Shown: positions 16,965 through 27,464, numbered from the stretch's first letter. The stretch is 64,000 nt of DNA from JADJOY01 sp016713535 [NCBI: Deltaproteobacteria bacterium] (GCA_016713535.1 JADJOY010000004.1:1-64000), one strand, 5' to 3'. Program-made: numbers and translations. The notes: generated by a model from the letters alone, not told the origin.

Positions 16965-18050
16965 ATGAAATCGTGTCGGCGGTTCGCCGCGGCGATCACG
17001 CTCGCGGCCATGTCGGTCCCGTGGGGGCCCACGTTCACCCGTGCCGCGTGCCAGATGATCATGCCCGGCGATCCAGGCGGGAAGGCGAACACGATCATCT
17101 TCAAGGGCTGCAACATCGAGATCAACAACGGCTCCGGTAGCACCACCACGGTCAACGGGCTCGGTAACCTCACCCTCGGCTACAACGAGAACCGCGGCGG
17201 CGGCGCGGATCGCCGCACCGGCTCGCACAACTTCATCGTCGGGGCGAAGAACAACCACACCAGCTACGGCGGGCTGGTCGTCGGTTATCAGAACGAGACG
17301 AACGGCTCGTACTCGACCGTGAACGGTGGCTCCGAGAACGTCGCGAGCGGCTCGTATGCGGCGATCGCGGGCGGCCGCGTGAATCGCGCGACCGGCGCCT
17401 ACGCGTCGGTGACGGGCGGCCAGTACGGCGCCGCGATCGGCGGCTCCTCCATGGTCCTGGGCGGGTGGAACAACCAGGCCACGGCCAACTTCGCGACCGT
17501 GGCGGGCGGCTCGGACAACGTCGCGACGAGCAAGACTCCCGCCGATCCGTACGCACTGGCCTACTCGACGGTGGTCGGGGGTACGAAGAACACCGCCAGT
17601 GGGGACTCGTCGTCGGTGACCGGCGGCTACGACAACGAAGCGAGCGGCTATGCGTCCACGGTGAGCGGCGGGAGCGTCAACGCGGCGGGCGGGCTCTACT
17701 GCTGGATCGGCGGCGGCTCCTCCAACGTGGCGACTGGATCCTACGACTCCGTGGCCGGCGGCCAGGAGAACTCGGCCTACGGCGGCTATTCGACGGTCAG
17801 TGGGGGCGCCTCGAACGCGGCGGGCGGGCTCCGCTCCTCGGTCTGCGCGGGCTTCGCGAACGTCGCGTCGGGTGACCGGAGCAGCGTGACCGGCGGGCAC
17901 CTCAACGAGGCGAGCGGGAACTACTCGTCGGTCTCCGGCGGCTCGTACAACGACGCGAGTGGTGAGACCGCCGTGGTGAGCGGCGGCTACAACCACAGCG
18001 CGACGGGCCTCAACGACTGGCGGGCGGGCGGGTACTTCCAGGATCAGTGA
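16965..18050 (+). CDS. Secreted YadA-head/hep_Hag repeat protein, copy 3
   Basis: 361 residues, ATG at 16965 with AAGGAGGG seven bases upstream. Same plan as copy 2: signal peptide, ACQMIMPGDPGGKANT, KGCNIEINNG, VNGLGN, GSHNFIVGAKNN, then about fifteen 14-residue beta-roll units and the terminal DWRAGGYFQDQ. It lacks several units present in copy 2 and has different units in the second half. An unpaired cysteine occurs in SSVCAGFANV. Probably forms an extracellular trimeric or fibrous beta-roll; function (adhesion, surface coat) is inferred only from the fold. Confidence 0.85.
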   Translation: MKSCRRFAAAITLAAMSVPWGPTFTRAACQMIMPGDPGGKANTIIFKGCNIEINNGSGSTTTVNGLGNLTLGYNENRGGGADRRTGSHNFIVGAKNNHTSYGGLVVGYQNETNGSYSTVNGGSENVASGSYAAIAGGRVNRATGAYASVTGGQYGAAIGGSSMVLGGWNNQATANFATVAGGSDNVATSKTPADPYALAYSTVVGGTKNTASGDSSSVTGGYDNEASGYASTVSGGSVNAAGGLYCWIGGGSSNVATGSYDSVAGGQENSAYGGYSTVSGGASNAAGGLRSSVCAGFANVASGDRSSVTGGHLNEASGNYSSVSGGSYNDASGETAVVSGGYNHSATGLNDWRAGGYFQDQ

Positions 18051-18056
18051 GCGCTT

Positions 18057-18208
18057 GGAGCGCGGCCGCTCCGTCGGCCGCCAGCATGGAGCGGGGTCGG
18101 TGACGGAGCACCGACGCTCCACGAACCGGCTCATCGGGATCGAGCGGTCTGGAGGGCGCGCTTCCGGCGCGCCGGGGAGGGGGCGGACCGCCGGGAGGCG
18201 GTCCCTCC
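18057..18208. repeat. Two GGAG(G)-bounded hairpin elements in tandem
   Basis: The first (18057-18120) runs from GGAG with a GCGGCCG stem and CTCCGT loop to an inverted hairpin ending CGCTCC. The second (18151-18208) has the GGCGCGC unit found at 15086 and an inverted GGACCGCC/GGCGGTCC unit whose reverse complement recurs at 55393. They fill the gap between copy 3 and the convergent sugar dehydrogenase and may help terminate both. Confidence 0.75.
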
Positions 18209-18255
18209 GACCGGGGCCGTTCCGTCGTCCGCCCGGCGCTTCTCCGTGCGGCCGT

Positions 18256-19578
18256 TCAGCTCGCCGGCGCGAGCCGGACGATCTGCCCCGAGCCGTAGCT
18301 CACGACGTAGATCTCGCCGCAGGCGTCCTCGCCGAACGAGGACAGGCTGATGCCCGAGGTGCCGAGCTCGGCGGTGCGCTCGCGCAGGTCGGTGGCCTCG
18401 CCGTTCGCGAACCGAAACGACCACGCCTTCCCTGAGCAGTAGTCGCCGAAGAGATACGTGCCCGCGAGACCGGGCATGCGCCGCCCCCGATACACGTAGC
18501 CGCCGGTCACGGCGCAGCCCTGATCGTGGCCGTATTCGAACACCGGCCGGGTCAGGCCGGAGTCGTCGCAGCTGTCGGTGCTCGGTGGGTAGCAGGCGTT
18601 CCCCTCCATCACGTTCCAGCCGTAGTTGGTGCCGGGCGCCTGCGCGGCGGCGGTGGCGTCGAGCTCCTCGCGGTCGTTCTGGCCGACGTCGCCGACGTAG
18701 AGGTCGCCGTTCGCGCGGTCGAAGCTGAACCGCCACGGGTTGCGCAGCCCGTAGACGAAGATCTCGCCACGGGCGTCGGTGCGGCCAGCGAACGGGTTGT
18801 CGGCGGGTATGGAGTAGGGGTCACCGCCGTCGACGTCGATGCGCAGGAGCTTGCCGAGGAGCGTGTCGAGGCGCTGGCCGTTGCCGAACGGGTCGCCGCC
18901 ACCACCGCCGTCGCCGAGCGCGACGTAGAGCATGCCGTCGCGGCCGAACGCGAGGTGGCCGCCGTTGTGGTTCGCGAACGGCTGGTCGACCGCGAGGATC
19001 ACGCGCTCGCTCGCCGGATCGGCGACGTCGGGATCGCTCGAGACCCGGAACTCCGAGACCTTGGTGTTGCCGGAGAGGTCGGTGTAGTCGACGTAGAAGC
19101 GACCGTTCGACGCGTAGTCGGGGTGGAACGCGAGGCCGAGCAGGCCGCGCTCGCCGCCGCTGGTGATCGAGCGGCTCAGGTCGAGGAAGTCGGCGTCGGC
19201 GCTGATGCGGTCGGTGAGGACGCGGATGTGCCCGTCTTGCTGGACGACGAACAGCCGGTGCGCGTCACCTGGCGGAGCCGTTACGTAGACGGGCTCGTCG
19301 AAGCCGCTCGCGTAGGGCTCGAGGCGCAGCCCGGGCGTGCCCTGGACCACCGGCAACTCGTCGCAGGCGGCCGAGGTGCCGCCGCCCCCGCCCCCGCCGC
19401 CACCACCTCCGCCACCGCCGCCTCCCCCGCCACCACCACCCCCTCCGCCACCGTCCGACGGTGAGCCCGACCCGCCGCCGCTGCAGCCGAGCGGCGCGAG
19501 CCCGGTCGCGAGGGCGAGCGACGCGACGAGAGCGAGGGAGGTGAAGCGGCGAACGGCACCATCGAGCGCGCGGACCAT
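18256..19578 (-). CDS. PQQ-dependent sugar dehydrogenase-like lipoprotein
   Basis: 440 residues, glucose/sorbosone dehydrogenase (GSDH) six-bladed propeller family; members oxidise sugars with pyrroloquinoline quinone or act as related soluble dehydrogenases. Seen: lipobox LAPLGC near residue 32, a linker with 25 consecutive glycines (19378-19452), then FDEPVYVTAPPGD, GERGLLGLAFHPDY, NHNGGHLAFGRDGMLYV, GGGGDPFGNGQ, YGLRNPWRFSFDR, GDVGQNDREE and GTNYGWNVMEG, all family motifs including the catalytic-type histidine in NHNGG. The acceptor substrate is unknown. The glycine tract is encoded by mixed GGN codons and is likely to vary in length. Confidence 0.85.
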   Translation of the reverse strand: MVRALDGAVRRFTSLALVASLALATGLAPLGCSGGGSGSPSDGGGGGGGGGGGGGGGGGGGGGGGGGTSAACDELPVVQGTPGLRLEPYASGFDEPVYVTAPPGDAHRLFVVQQDGHIRVLTDRISADADFLDLSRSITSGGERGLLGLAFHPDYASNGRFYVDYTDLSGNTKVSEFRVSSDPDVADPASERVILAVDQPFANHNGGHLAFGRDGMLYVALGDGGGGGDPFGNGQRLDTLLGKLLRIDVDGGDPYSIPADNPFAGRTDARGEIFVYGLRNPWRFSFDRANGDLYVGDVGQNDREELDATAAAQAPGTNYGWNVMEGNACYPPSTDSCDDSGLTRPVFEYGHDQGCAVTGGYVYRGRRMPGLAGTYLFGDYCSGKAWSFRFANGEATDLRERTAELGTSGISLSSFGEDACGEIYVVSYGSGQIVRLAPAS

Positions 19579-19673
19579 GGCGATCTCCTCCCGGAGGTGG
19601 ATCCTCGGGGTGACCTCGCAAACATAATCGCCGCGCGATCGGGAGAACCGCCGACCTCGGCTATCCTCGCCGC

Positions 19674-20702
19674 GTGGACCACCACCGCCCGCTCTCGGCC
19701 GTCGACGTCCTCGATCGCGCGGCCGCGCTATACCGCGCCAACTTCGCGCTCCTCTTCGTGCTCGCGTTCGTGTCGGGCGCGATCTACTTCGTGCTCCAGC
19801 AGCTCGTGTGGCTCGCGTCGCCCATCCCGGCGATCCCCATGCCCGGCACCGAGCCCGGTCTCGCGGCGTTCGGGGGCGTGCTCGCGAGCTACGCCCAGAG
19901 CGGCTCGATCGGCGTCGTGTCGTGGTTCCTGCAGCTCTGGAGCACGGCGGCGCTCGTCTACGCCGTCTCGCGCCGCCACGTGGGGCTCCCGGTGACGTTC
20001 GGCGAGGCGATCCGCAACACGCTGGGCCGACTGCCGTATCTCTTCGTCACGCAGCTCGTGCTGACCTTCTTCATGATGCTGACGTTCGTGGGGCTCTACG
20101 CCATCGCGTTCGCCGTCGGGTTCAGCGTGGTGTTCGGTCTCGGCGACGGCAACGCATGGGCTGCCCTCGGTAGCGCGATGGGTGCGGCCTTCGGGCTCGC
20201 GCTGTTGCTCGGGGGGCTGGTCGGGATCCTGCGTTTCTGGGTTCACTCGGCGGCGGTGATCGTGGAGGGGCTCGGGATCGGTGACGCGCTGGCGCGCAGC
20301 CGCGACCTGATGCGCCAGGTCGGCAAGATCCCGTTCGGTCAGCGCAACGACGTGCGCCTGACCGTGGTGCTCACGGTGGTCCCGCTGATCGGTCTCGCCG
20401 CGGCCTCGCTCGTGTTCCTGCCGATGGCGGCGAGCGCGATCGCGGCCTACGTGCTGCATTGGGTCGACTTCTCGAATCCCGAGCAGCTCATGCAGCGCGT
20501 GATGGCGCCCGTGATCGCGGTGCAGATCGCGGCCGGAGCGCTCCTGCACCCGTTTTCGGTCGCGGCGACGGTGCTCTTCTATTACGACCTGCGCTACCGC
20601 ACCGAGGGGCTCGATCTGGAGATGCGCGCGCTGAGGCTGCGCAAGCCGCGCGCGCCGCGCGTGGCGCGTCCGGTGGCGAGCGCGGTGCCGGGACCGGGAT
20701 GA
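19674..20702 (+). CDS. Integral membrane protein, GPDPase-membrane-domain-like
   Basis: 342 residues from a GTG. It opens with RPLSAVDVLDRAAALYRANF, the amphipathic start typical of the glycerophosphoryl-diester phosphodiesterase membrane domain and related DUF families, and then has about six hydrophobic helices with a basic cytoplasmic tail. It is the first gene of an operon (ATGA overlap with the next) containing DUF4129, DUF4350, MoxR and DUF58 proteins. No catalytic motif; a structural or regulatory membrane partner of that cluster is the best inference. Confidence 0.7.
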   Translation: MDHHRPLSAVDVLDRAAALYRANFALLFVLAFVSGAIYFVLQQLVWLASPIPAIPMPGTEPGLAAFGGVLASYAQSGSIGVVSWFLQLWSTAALVYAVSRRHVGLPVTFGEAIRNTLGRLPYLFVTQLVLTFFMMLTFVGLYAIAFAVGFSVVFGLGDGNAWAALGSAMGAAFGLALLLGGLVGILRFWVHSAAVIVEGLGIGDALARSRDLMRQVGKIPFGQRNDVRLTVVLTVVPLIGLAAASLVFLPMAASAIAAYVLHWVDFSNPEQLMQRVMAPVIAVQIAAGALLHPFSVAATVLFYYDLRYRTEGLDLEMRALRLRKPRAPRVARPVASAVPGPG

Positions 20703-21853
20703 ACCCCGGCACGGCGTGCCGCGCGGCGGCGCGGGTGGTGGCGTTCGTAGCGCTGGCGCTCGTGGGGTCGCTCGCGTGCGCCGGCGTGGCGGACGCTTCC
20801 CCGGCGCCGGTCGCGACGCCGAGGCTCGCGGCCGAGCTGCGGCGGCTCTCTGCCGAGCTCGCGCCTCCACCGGCGCCGCCGACACCCCCGGCGGCGAATC
20901 CGAATGAGTCGAGCGAGCGGGCCGCGTGCGCGGTACCCGCGACACTCGATGCCCGCGAGCTGCGCCGCCGGCTCGCCACCGCGCAGCGTGAGCTGGTCGC
21001 GAGTGGCGGCTCCGATCGCTGGCTGGATCCTTTCTTCCAGCGTCAGGACGAGTGCAAGGACGACGAGGCTCGTGCCGCGCTCGCCGTCGAAGCGGCGGGC
21101 GCGCTCGCGCTCATCGCCGGCGAGGTCGAAGCGGCGCTCGCGTCCGCGTCCGCCGAGCCTGCCGTGCGCGGCGAGCGTGCCGCCCGCGACGCCGCCGCGC
21201 GCGAGGCGCTCGCGCGGGTCCTGGCCGAGGACGAGTTCCGGCGCTTCCCGCGCAACGTCCTCGAGCCGAGCGACTTCCAGAGGTGGCTGCTGCGCTTGCT
21301 CGACTGGTGGCATCGCTGGAAGGCGCCGCGCGGGTCTTCGTCGCTGCGGTGGCTCGAGTGGTTGAGCGACTGGATGCTCACCCTCGGCTTCGCGGCGCTG
21401 GTGGGGCTCGCCGTATGGATGGTCCTCGGACGCTGGCGCCGCGAGCGCGCCCGCGCGGTGGCGAGCGCCGCGCGGTTCGCGGCCCCGGACGGGCTGCCGC
21501 GCGCGCCGAGCGCCCTCGAGGAGCACCTCACCACGCTGCTCGCGGCGGGCGCGCACCGCGACGCGCTGCGCGTCTTGCACCTCGCGACGCTCGCGCGTCT
21601 CCACGAGCTGCGCCGGGTGCCGGATGCCCCCGGGCTCACGCACTGGGAGCTGCTCGGTGCGCTGCGCGCGGCGCGCGCCCCCGCGCCGGCGCTGGAGCAC
21701 TTCGCGACCCTCAACGGATCCTTCGACGCGGCCTGGTACGGCCACGAGCCGGTCGACGCCGCCCGCTTCGAGGGCTTCCGCGAGACCACCCGAACCTTCC
21801 TCGACGAGGTGCGCTCATCCGCTCCCCGCGGCTCATCCACCCCGGCGCGCTGA
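20699..21853 (+). CDS. DUF4129 domain protein
   Basis: 384 residues. Signal peptide to about residue 35, a long extracytoplasmic helical part (35-200), one transmembrane segment near 235-255 and a cytoplasmic C-terminal DUF4129 domain with LRVLHLATLARLHELRRVP, THWELLGALR and FDAAWYGHEPVDAARFEGF. DUF4129 proteins are regular members of MoxR/DUF58 clusters and resemble parts of transglutaminase-like membrane proteins; mechanism unknown. The ATG lies in an ATGA overlap with the upstream gene, which fixes the start. Confidence 0.8.
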   Translation: MNPGTACRAAARVVAFVALALVGSLACAGVADASPAPVATPRLAAELRRLSAELAPPPAPPTPPAANPNESSERAACAVPATLDARELRRRLATAQRELVASGGSDRWLDPFFQRQDECKDDEARAALAVEAAGALALIAGEVEAALASASAEPAVRGERAARDAAAREALARVLAEDEFRRFPRNVLEPSDFQRWLLRLLDWWHRWKAPRGSSSLRWLEWLSDWMLTLGFAALVGLAVWMVLGRWRRERARAVASAARFAAPDGLPRAPSALEEHLTTLLAAGAHRDALRVLHLATLARLHELRRVPDAPGLTHWELLGALRAARAPAPALEHFATLNGSFDAAWYGHEPVDAARFEGFRETTRTFLDEVRSSAPRGSSTPAR

Positions 21854-22982
21854 TCGCGCTGCTCGCGCTCGCGGTCGTGCTCGCCTCGCTGGTCGACCGG
21901 CGTGAGCCGTCGCGCTCGCGCTCGACGCTGAACCCCGACCCGGCGGGGACGCAGGCGCTGTGGCGGGTCGTCGGCGAGGTCGCGCCACCGGCGCGGCGCT
22001 GGCGCTTGCCCCACGGGGAGCTCGCGACGGCGCGCGGTGTGCTGGTGATGATCGCGCCCTTCGCCGGGCCGCTCGAGGAGCACGACGCCGAGCGGATCCT
22101 CGAGTGGGTGCATCGCGGCAACGCGCTGCTGCTCCTCACCAGCGCGGGGGAGGCGTTGATCGACCAGGCGGTGCCGTGGGACGACCACGAGCTGCTGACG
22201 CGTCTCGGCTGGGACCACGTGGCCTCCGCGGCGGAGCCGACCGAAGGGACGGCCGACGCCACCACCCGCATGCTCGGCAGCGAGGGCGCCAAGGACGTCG
22301 ATGTCGCGATCCCGTCGCCGCTCTTCGCGGGCGCGGCGGCGCTCGCGAGCGGAGGCGGGGTCCGCGTCGCGCCGCCCCGTGGGGCATGGGCGCCGCTCGT
22401 CACCAGCGCGGTCGGCGTGCGTGGCTGGCTCGGCACCCACGGGCGCGGACAGGTGGTGGTGCTCGCGTGTCCGTCGATCGTCGAGAACCGCCGCATCGAT
22501 CGAGCCGGCAACCTGTCGTTCGTGCTCGCGCTGCTCGAGCGGCTGCGCGGCGCCGGGCCGGACGGTACCGCGGGCGAGGTGCTCTTCGACGAGGCCGTCC
22601 ACGGCCACCACGAGCTGACGCCGGGGACCGCGCTTCCGAGTGGCGCGCGGCGCGTGGTCGCGGCGCACCTGCTGCTCGCGGCGCTCGTGTACGTGGTGGG
22701 CCGCGGGCGGCGCCTCGGGCCGCCGCTCGCCGAGGCGGGTGCCCGGTCGCGCTCGACCGTCGAGCTCGCCGAGTCCATGGCGGCGCTCTACCGCCGCGCC
22801 GACGTGCGGCCCGAGGCGCTCGCCGCGCTCGCCCGCGACTTCCGCGCCTCGGGCGCCCGTGACGTCGCGCTCGAGATCGCGCTCGACCGCCAGCTCGCGC
22901 GCCGCCACGTGTCGGCCCGCGAGCTGGTGCGTCTCGATCGCTGGATGACCGAGGCCCAACACCGAAGCCAGGAGAATCGCTC

Positions 22983-22986
<4 letters not shown>
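21817..22986 (+). CDS. DUF4350 domain membrane protein (start codon unclear)
   Basis: About 390 residues. One N-terminal helix (LIALLALAVVLASLV), a globular DUF4350 domain (GTQALWRVVGE, VLVMIAPFAG, LLLLTSAGEALID, a GATase1-like alpha/beta fold), and a second helix (HLLLAALVYVVGRGRRLGPP) followed by a cytoplasmic tail. No ATG, GTG or TTG lies in frame near the first helix: candidates are an ATC at 21817 or a CTG at 21850, so either a rare start codon is used or bases are missing here. Shares its end with the moxR start (GTGA overlap). Works with the MoxR ATPase cluster by context. Confidence 0.7.
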
Positions 22987-23936
<950 letters not shown>

Positions 23937-23949
23937 GAACCCCCTCGTC

Positions 23950-25260
23950 ATGACGCCGAGCCCGCGCCTGGTGCTGCTGGTCGCGCTCGCCGCGCTGCCA
24001 GCGCTCGCGACGCTGGTCACGCCGGACGCGTATCCGATCTCGGGCGCGGTCGACGTGGCGCTCGCGATCGCGCTGGTCGCGGCGCTCGTGCGCCGGCTAC
24101 CGGCCGACGCCGTTCGGGTCGAGCGCGCCATCGAGCCGGTGCAGTTCGTGCGCGGCGAGGCGCGGGTGCGGGTGCGGATGGCGAACGCCTCGGGGCGACG
24201 GCTGCACGTCGAGATCCGCGATCTGCCGCCGCCCGAGGTCGAGTGCGACGGGCTGCCGCTGCGCGCCACGCTCGCGCCAGGCGAGGAGGCCGAGCTCTCG
24301 TACCGGGTGCGTTTCCCGCGCCGCGGGCGCCATCGCTTCGGCGACCTGTGGTGCCGCGCCTCGGCGCCGCTCGGCTTGCTCCAGTTCGACACGCGCACCG
24401 CGCAGCCCACCGAGGTCAAGGTCTATCCGGCGCCGCTCGCGTCCGGCGGCGGCGCGCTCGCGGTGACCCAGCTCACCCGTGATTCACGCGGTGCGGGACG
24501 GATGCGGCTGGTGGGCGAGGGCGCCGAGCTCGAGGGGCTCAGGACCTTCGTGCAGGGCGACGATCCGCGGCTCATCGACTGGAAGGTGAGCGCGCGCCGC
24601 GGGCGCGTGGTGGTCCGCGAGATGCGACCCGAGCGCAACCAGCGCCTGGTGCTGATGATCGACCTCGGACGAGCGCTCCACCCGGCGCTCGGCGTGGGAA
24701 CCAAGCTCGATCGGGTGGTGGAGGCGGCGCACGAGCTCGCGGTGCTCGCGATCGAGGGCGGCGACGAGGTCGGGCTGGTGGCGTTCGGCGCTGGCGTGCG
24801 GGCGCGGCTGCCGCTGGCCCGCGGCGCGGCGCACGCGCGCACCATCCTCGACACCTTGCTCGAGCTGCGCAGCGAGCCGGTCGAGCCGCTCTACCCCGAG
24901 GCGTTCGCGGCGCTCGCCGGCCTGGTGACGCGGCGCGCGCTCGTGGTGCTCTTCACCGACGTGACCGATCCCGGCTCCTCACGGACGATCGTGAGTGGGC
25001 TCGCGGGGCTGCGCCCGCGTCACCTGCCGATGTGCGTGACGGTGGCCGATTCCGCGCTTCGCGCGGTGGCGAATGCCCCGAGCGCGGACGTCGACCAGGT
25101 GCTGCGCAAGGTCGCGGCGCGTGAGCTGCTCGCCGATCAGCGCCGGGCGCTCGGGATGCTCGAAGCGCGTGGCGTGCTCACCGTGCACGTCCCCGCGGAC
25201 CGGCTCGCGGCCGCGACCCTCGAGCGCTACCTCCACATCAAGCACCGCGCGATGTTGTGA
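23950..25260 (+). CDS. DUF58 domain protein
   Basis: 436 residues. Two N-terminal hydrophobic segments (about 8-45), an immunoglobulin-like middle part, then DUF58: GEGAELEGLRTFVQGDDPRLIDWKVSARRG and a von Willebrand A-like fold with LMIDLGRAL (MIDAS-like position) and VVLFTDVTDP. DUF58 proteins are the usual partners of MoxR ATPases and are proposed to act on envelope or secreted complexes. Thirteen bases separate it from moxR. Last gene of the five-gene operon that starts at 19674. Confidence 0.9.
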   Translation: MTPSPRLVLLVALAALPALATLVTPDAYPISGAVDVALAIALVAALVRRLPADAVRVERAIEPVQFVRGEARVRVRMANASGRRLHVEIRDLPPPEVECDGLPLRATLAPGEEAELSYRVRFPRRGRHRFGDLWCRASAPLGLLQFDTRTAQPTEVKVYPAPLASGGGALAVTQLTRDSRGAGRMRLVGEGAELEGLRTFVQGDDPRLIDWKVSARRGRVVVREMRPERNQRLVLMIDLGRALHPALGVGTKLDRVVEAAHELAVLAIEGGDEVGLVAFGAGVRARLPLARGAAHARTILDTLLELRSEPVEPLYPEAFAALAGLVTRRALVVLFTDVTDPGSSRTIVSGLAGLRPRHLPMCVTVADSALRAVANAPSADVDQVLRKVAARELLADQRRALGMLEARGVLTVHVPADRLAAATLERYLHIKHRAML

Positions 25261-25343
25261 CGCACGCGCTCGCTGGGGTCGTCGACGAAGCACGGCGCCG
25301 TTGGCGCCTGACCCTCCAGGCGTTCCGCGCGGATCTCCCGGCT

Positions 25344-25369
25344 GGAGGGCGGCCGCTTCGTCGGCCGCC
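25344..25369 (+). repeat. GGAGG-hairpin repeat unit between convergent genes
   Basis: GGAGG, eight-base stem and CTTCGT loop, identical in design to 8900-8925. A degenerate partner with CGTCGACGAAG lies at about 25276. It fills the space between the convergent DUF58 and Kef genes. Confidence 0.7.
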
Positions 25370-25388
25370 CCGACCCGAACCGGGCCGA

Positions 25389-27464
25389 TCAGGGGGCGCC
25401 CGCGTCGAGGTCGCCGACGCCGAGGAGGGCGCGGGCCGCCGCGACGGCCTCGTGGGTGCCCGCGATCGCGAGCACGTCGCCGGCGCGCAGCCGCTCGTGG
25501 GCGGTCGGCAGCGTCACGCCCTCCTCGCCACGCGTGATGCCGAGCACCGTGGCGCCGGTGCGCCCGCGCAGGTCGAGGCTCGCGAGCGTTTGCCCCACCA
25601 CCGGACTGGTCGGTGCGAGCGTGAAGGTGTCGAGCAGCCCGAGCCCCGGCACCAGCGCGCGCACCCGCTCGAGGGTGTGATCGCTGGCTGGCCGCGCGCC
25701 CGCGCGCGCCTGTGCGGCGAGGGCCTCCACGATCATCTGCGCGCCGGCGCGCACGTGCCCCTGGAGGTTCGCGGCGCTGCGCCAGAACGCGAGCCCGAGC
25801 GCCATCAGGATCGCGACCATCAGCGCCGCGCCCTCGAACCCGGGGAGGAATGGCTGGGTGATGGCGAGCATCGGCGCGCCCACCACCACCAGGATCGCGA
25901 CCTGGAGCGTGACCACCAGCGCGCGCCGCGGCGCCTCCGCGAGGTCGAGCCGTCCGGCTTCCGAGGGCGGCAGCGCCATCGCGGCGAGGGTGCGGCCCAG
26001 GTTCGCGCTGATGCGGAAGAGCCCCACGCAGAACGGGGTGGCCAGCAGCGTCGCCGCCGCGATCACCACGACGAACGCGAGGGTGTCCTCGAGGCCGAGG
26101 TGGCGCACCAGGAGCGCGGTGTCGGCGTCCGCCGTGGCGGCGGTCGCGATCACGATCAGCCCGAGCAGCGTCGCGTCGACGAGCAAGAGCTTCACCAGGT
26201 GGCGCAGCTCGGCCTGCGAGGCGTCGCTGCGCTTCACCGCGCCGAGCTCCTCCACCCACGTCGCGTAGAGCGTCGCGAACGTCTGGATCGAGCGTGGCAG
26301 CTTGCGGTCCACCCACGACGCCGTCGGTCCCGACCAGCGGATCAGCCATGGCGTCGTGAGCGTCGTGAGCGCCGACACCGAGATCGCGATCGGGTAGAGG
26401 AACGTGCCGGTGGCGCCGAGCGAGAGCCCGAGCGCCGCGATGATGAACGAGAACTCGCCGATCTGGGCGAGGCTCATGCCGGTCTGCACCGAGGTGCGGG
26501 TGCCGTTGCCGGTGAGGAAAGCGCCCACCGAGACGCTCACCACCTTGCCGACGATCACCAGCGCCGTGAGCGCGACCACCGCCTTCCAGTGCTGCGCCAG
26601 CAGCTCCGGGTCGATCATCATCCCCACCGACACGAAGAAGATCGCCGCGAACATGTCGCGCACCGGCTGCACCAGGCGCTCGATCGCCTTCTCCTCGCCC
26701 GACTCGGCGACGAGTGAGCCCGCCAGGAACGCACCGAGCGCCACCGAGTAGCCGAGCTCGAGGGCGGCGAGGGCGAAGGCGAAGCAGATGCCGATGGTCG
26801 CGACCAGCGTGGTCTCGGCGCGGTCCAGGCGCAGGATCGCGCGGATCGTGCGCGGCACCACCACCAGCCCGAGCGAGATCAGCACGATCAGGAAGGCACC
26901 CAGCCTCCCGCTCGACTTGGCCACCGTCACGGCGCTCACGCCCTCGCCGGTCGCGAGCGCCGTGAGGGTCGCCATCAGCAGCACGGCGATCAGGTCCTCG
27001 ACGATCAGCACGCCCACCACCAGGTCGCGCAGCCGCCCCTGGATGCGCTGCTCCTCGAACGCCTTGGCGATGATCGTGGTGCTCGAGATCGCGACGATCG
27101 CGCCGGTGAAGATCGCCTCGCGCGAGGTCCAGCCGAAGGCGCGCCCGGCGACGTAGCCGAGCCACACCATCACGCTGCACTGGATGAACGCGGTGAGCAT
27201 CGCCGCGGCACCCACCTTGAGCAGCTTGCGCAGGCTGAACTCGAGCCCGAGCGAGAACATCAGCAGGATGACGCCCAGCTCGGAGAGGGTGTGCACCACC
27301 GCGCGGTCGGCGATCAGCGGCACCGGCACGTGGGGGCCGACGATCAACCCCGCGAGCATGTAGCCGAGCACCACCGGCTGGCGCAGCCGCTGGAACACCA
27401 CGGTCGTGAGCCCCGCCGTGCACAGCACGATGGTGAGGGCTTCGAGGAAGTCGTGGGCGTCCAT
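25389..27464 (-). CDS. CPA2-type cation:proton antiporter with RCK-C domain
   Basis: 691 residues. N-terminal monovalent cation/H+ exchanger domain of about 12 helices (1-390) with RQPVVLGYMLAGLIVGPH, GVILLMFSLGLEFSLRKL, AIVAISSTTIIAKAFEE and GAFLAGSLVAESG, as in Kef/YbaL transporters. About four extra helices follow (410-560) and then a TrkA-C/RCK-C ligand domain (VVGQTLASLDLRGRTGATVLGI, AGDVLAIAGTHEAV), without an RCK-N nucleotide domain. It probably exchanges K+ or Na+ for H+. Start at the ATG at 27464 placing MDAHDFLEAL before helix 1. Last gene of a minus-strand set with SpoIIM and RDD. Confidence 0.85.
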   Translation of the reverse strand: MDAHDFLEALTIVLCTAGLTTVVFQRLRQPVVLGYMLAGLIVGPHVPVPLIADRAVVHTLSELGVILLMFSLGLEFSLRKLLKVGAAAMLTAFIQCSVMVWLGYVAGRAFGWTSREAIFTGAIVAISSTTIIAKAFEEQRIQGRLRDLVVGVLIVEDLIAVLLMATLTALATGEGVSAVTVAKSSGRLGAFLIVLISLGLVVVPRTIRAILRLDRAETTLVATIGICFAFALAALELGYSVALGAFLAGSLVAESGEEKAIERLVQPVRDMFAAIFFVSVGMMIDPELLAQHWKAVVALTALVIVGKVVSVSVGAFLTGNGTRTSVQTGMSLAQIGEFSFIIAALGLSLGATGTFLYPIAISVSALTTLTTPWLIRWSGPTASWVDRKLPRSIQTFATLYATWVEELGAVKRSDASQAELRHLVKLLLVDATLLGLIVIATAATADADTALLVRHLGLEDTLAFVVVIAAATLLATPFCVGLFRISANLGRTLAAMALPPSEAGRLDLAEAPRRALVVTLQVAILVVVGAPMLAITQPFLPGFEGAALMVAILMALGLAFWRSAANLQGHVRAGAQMIVEALAAQARAGARPASDHTLERVRALVPGLGLLDTFTLAPTSPVVGQTLASLDLRGRTGATVLGITRGEEGVTLPTAHERLRAGDVLAIAGTHEAVAAARALLGVGDLDAGAP

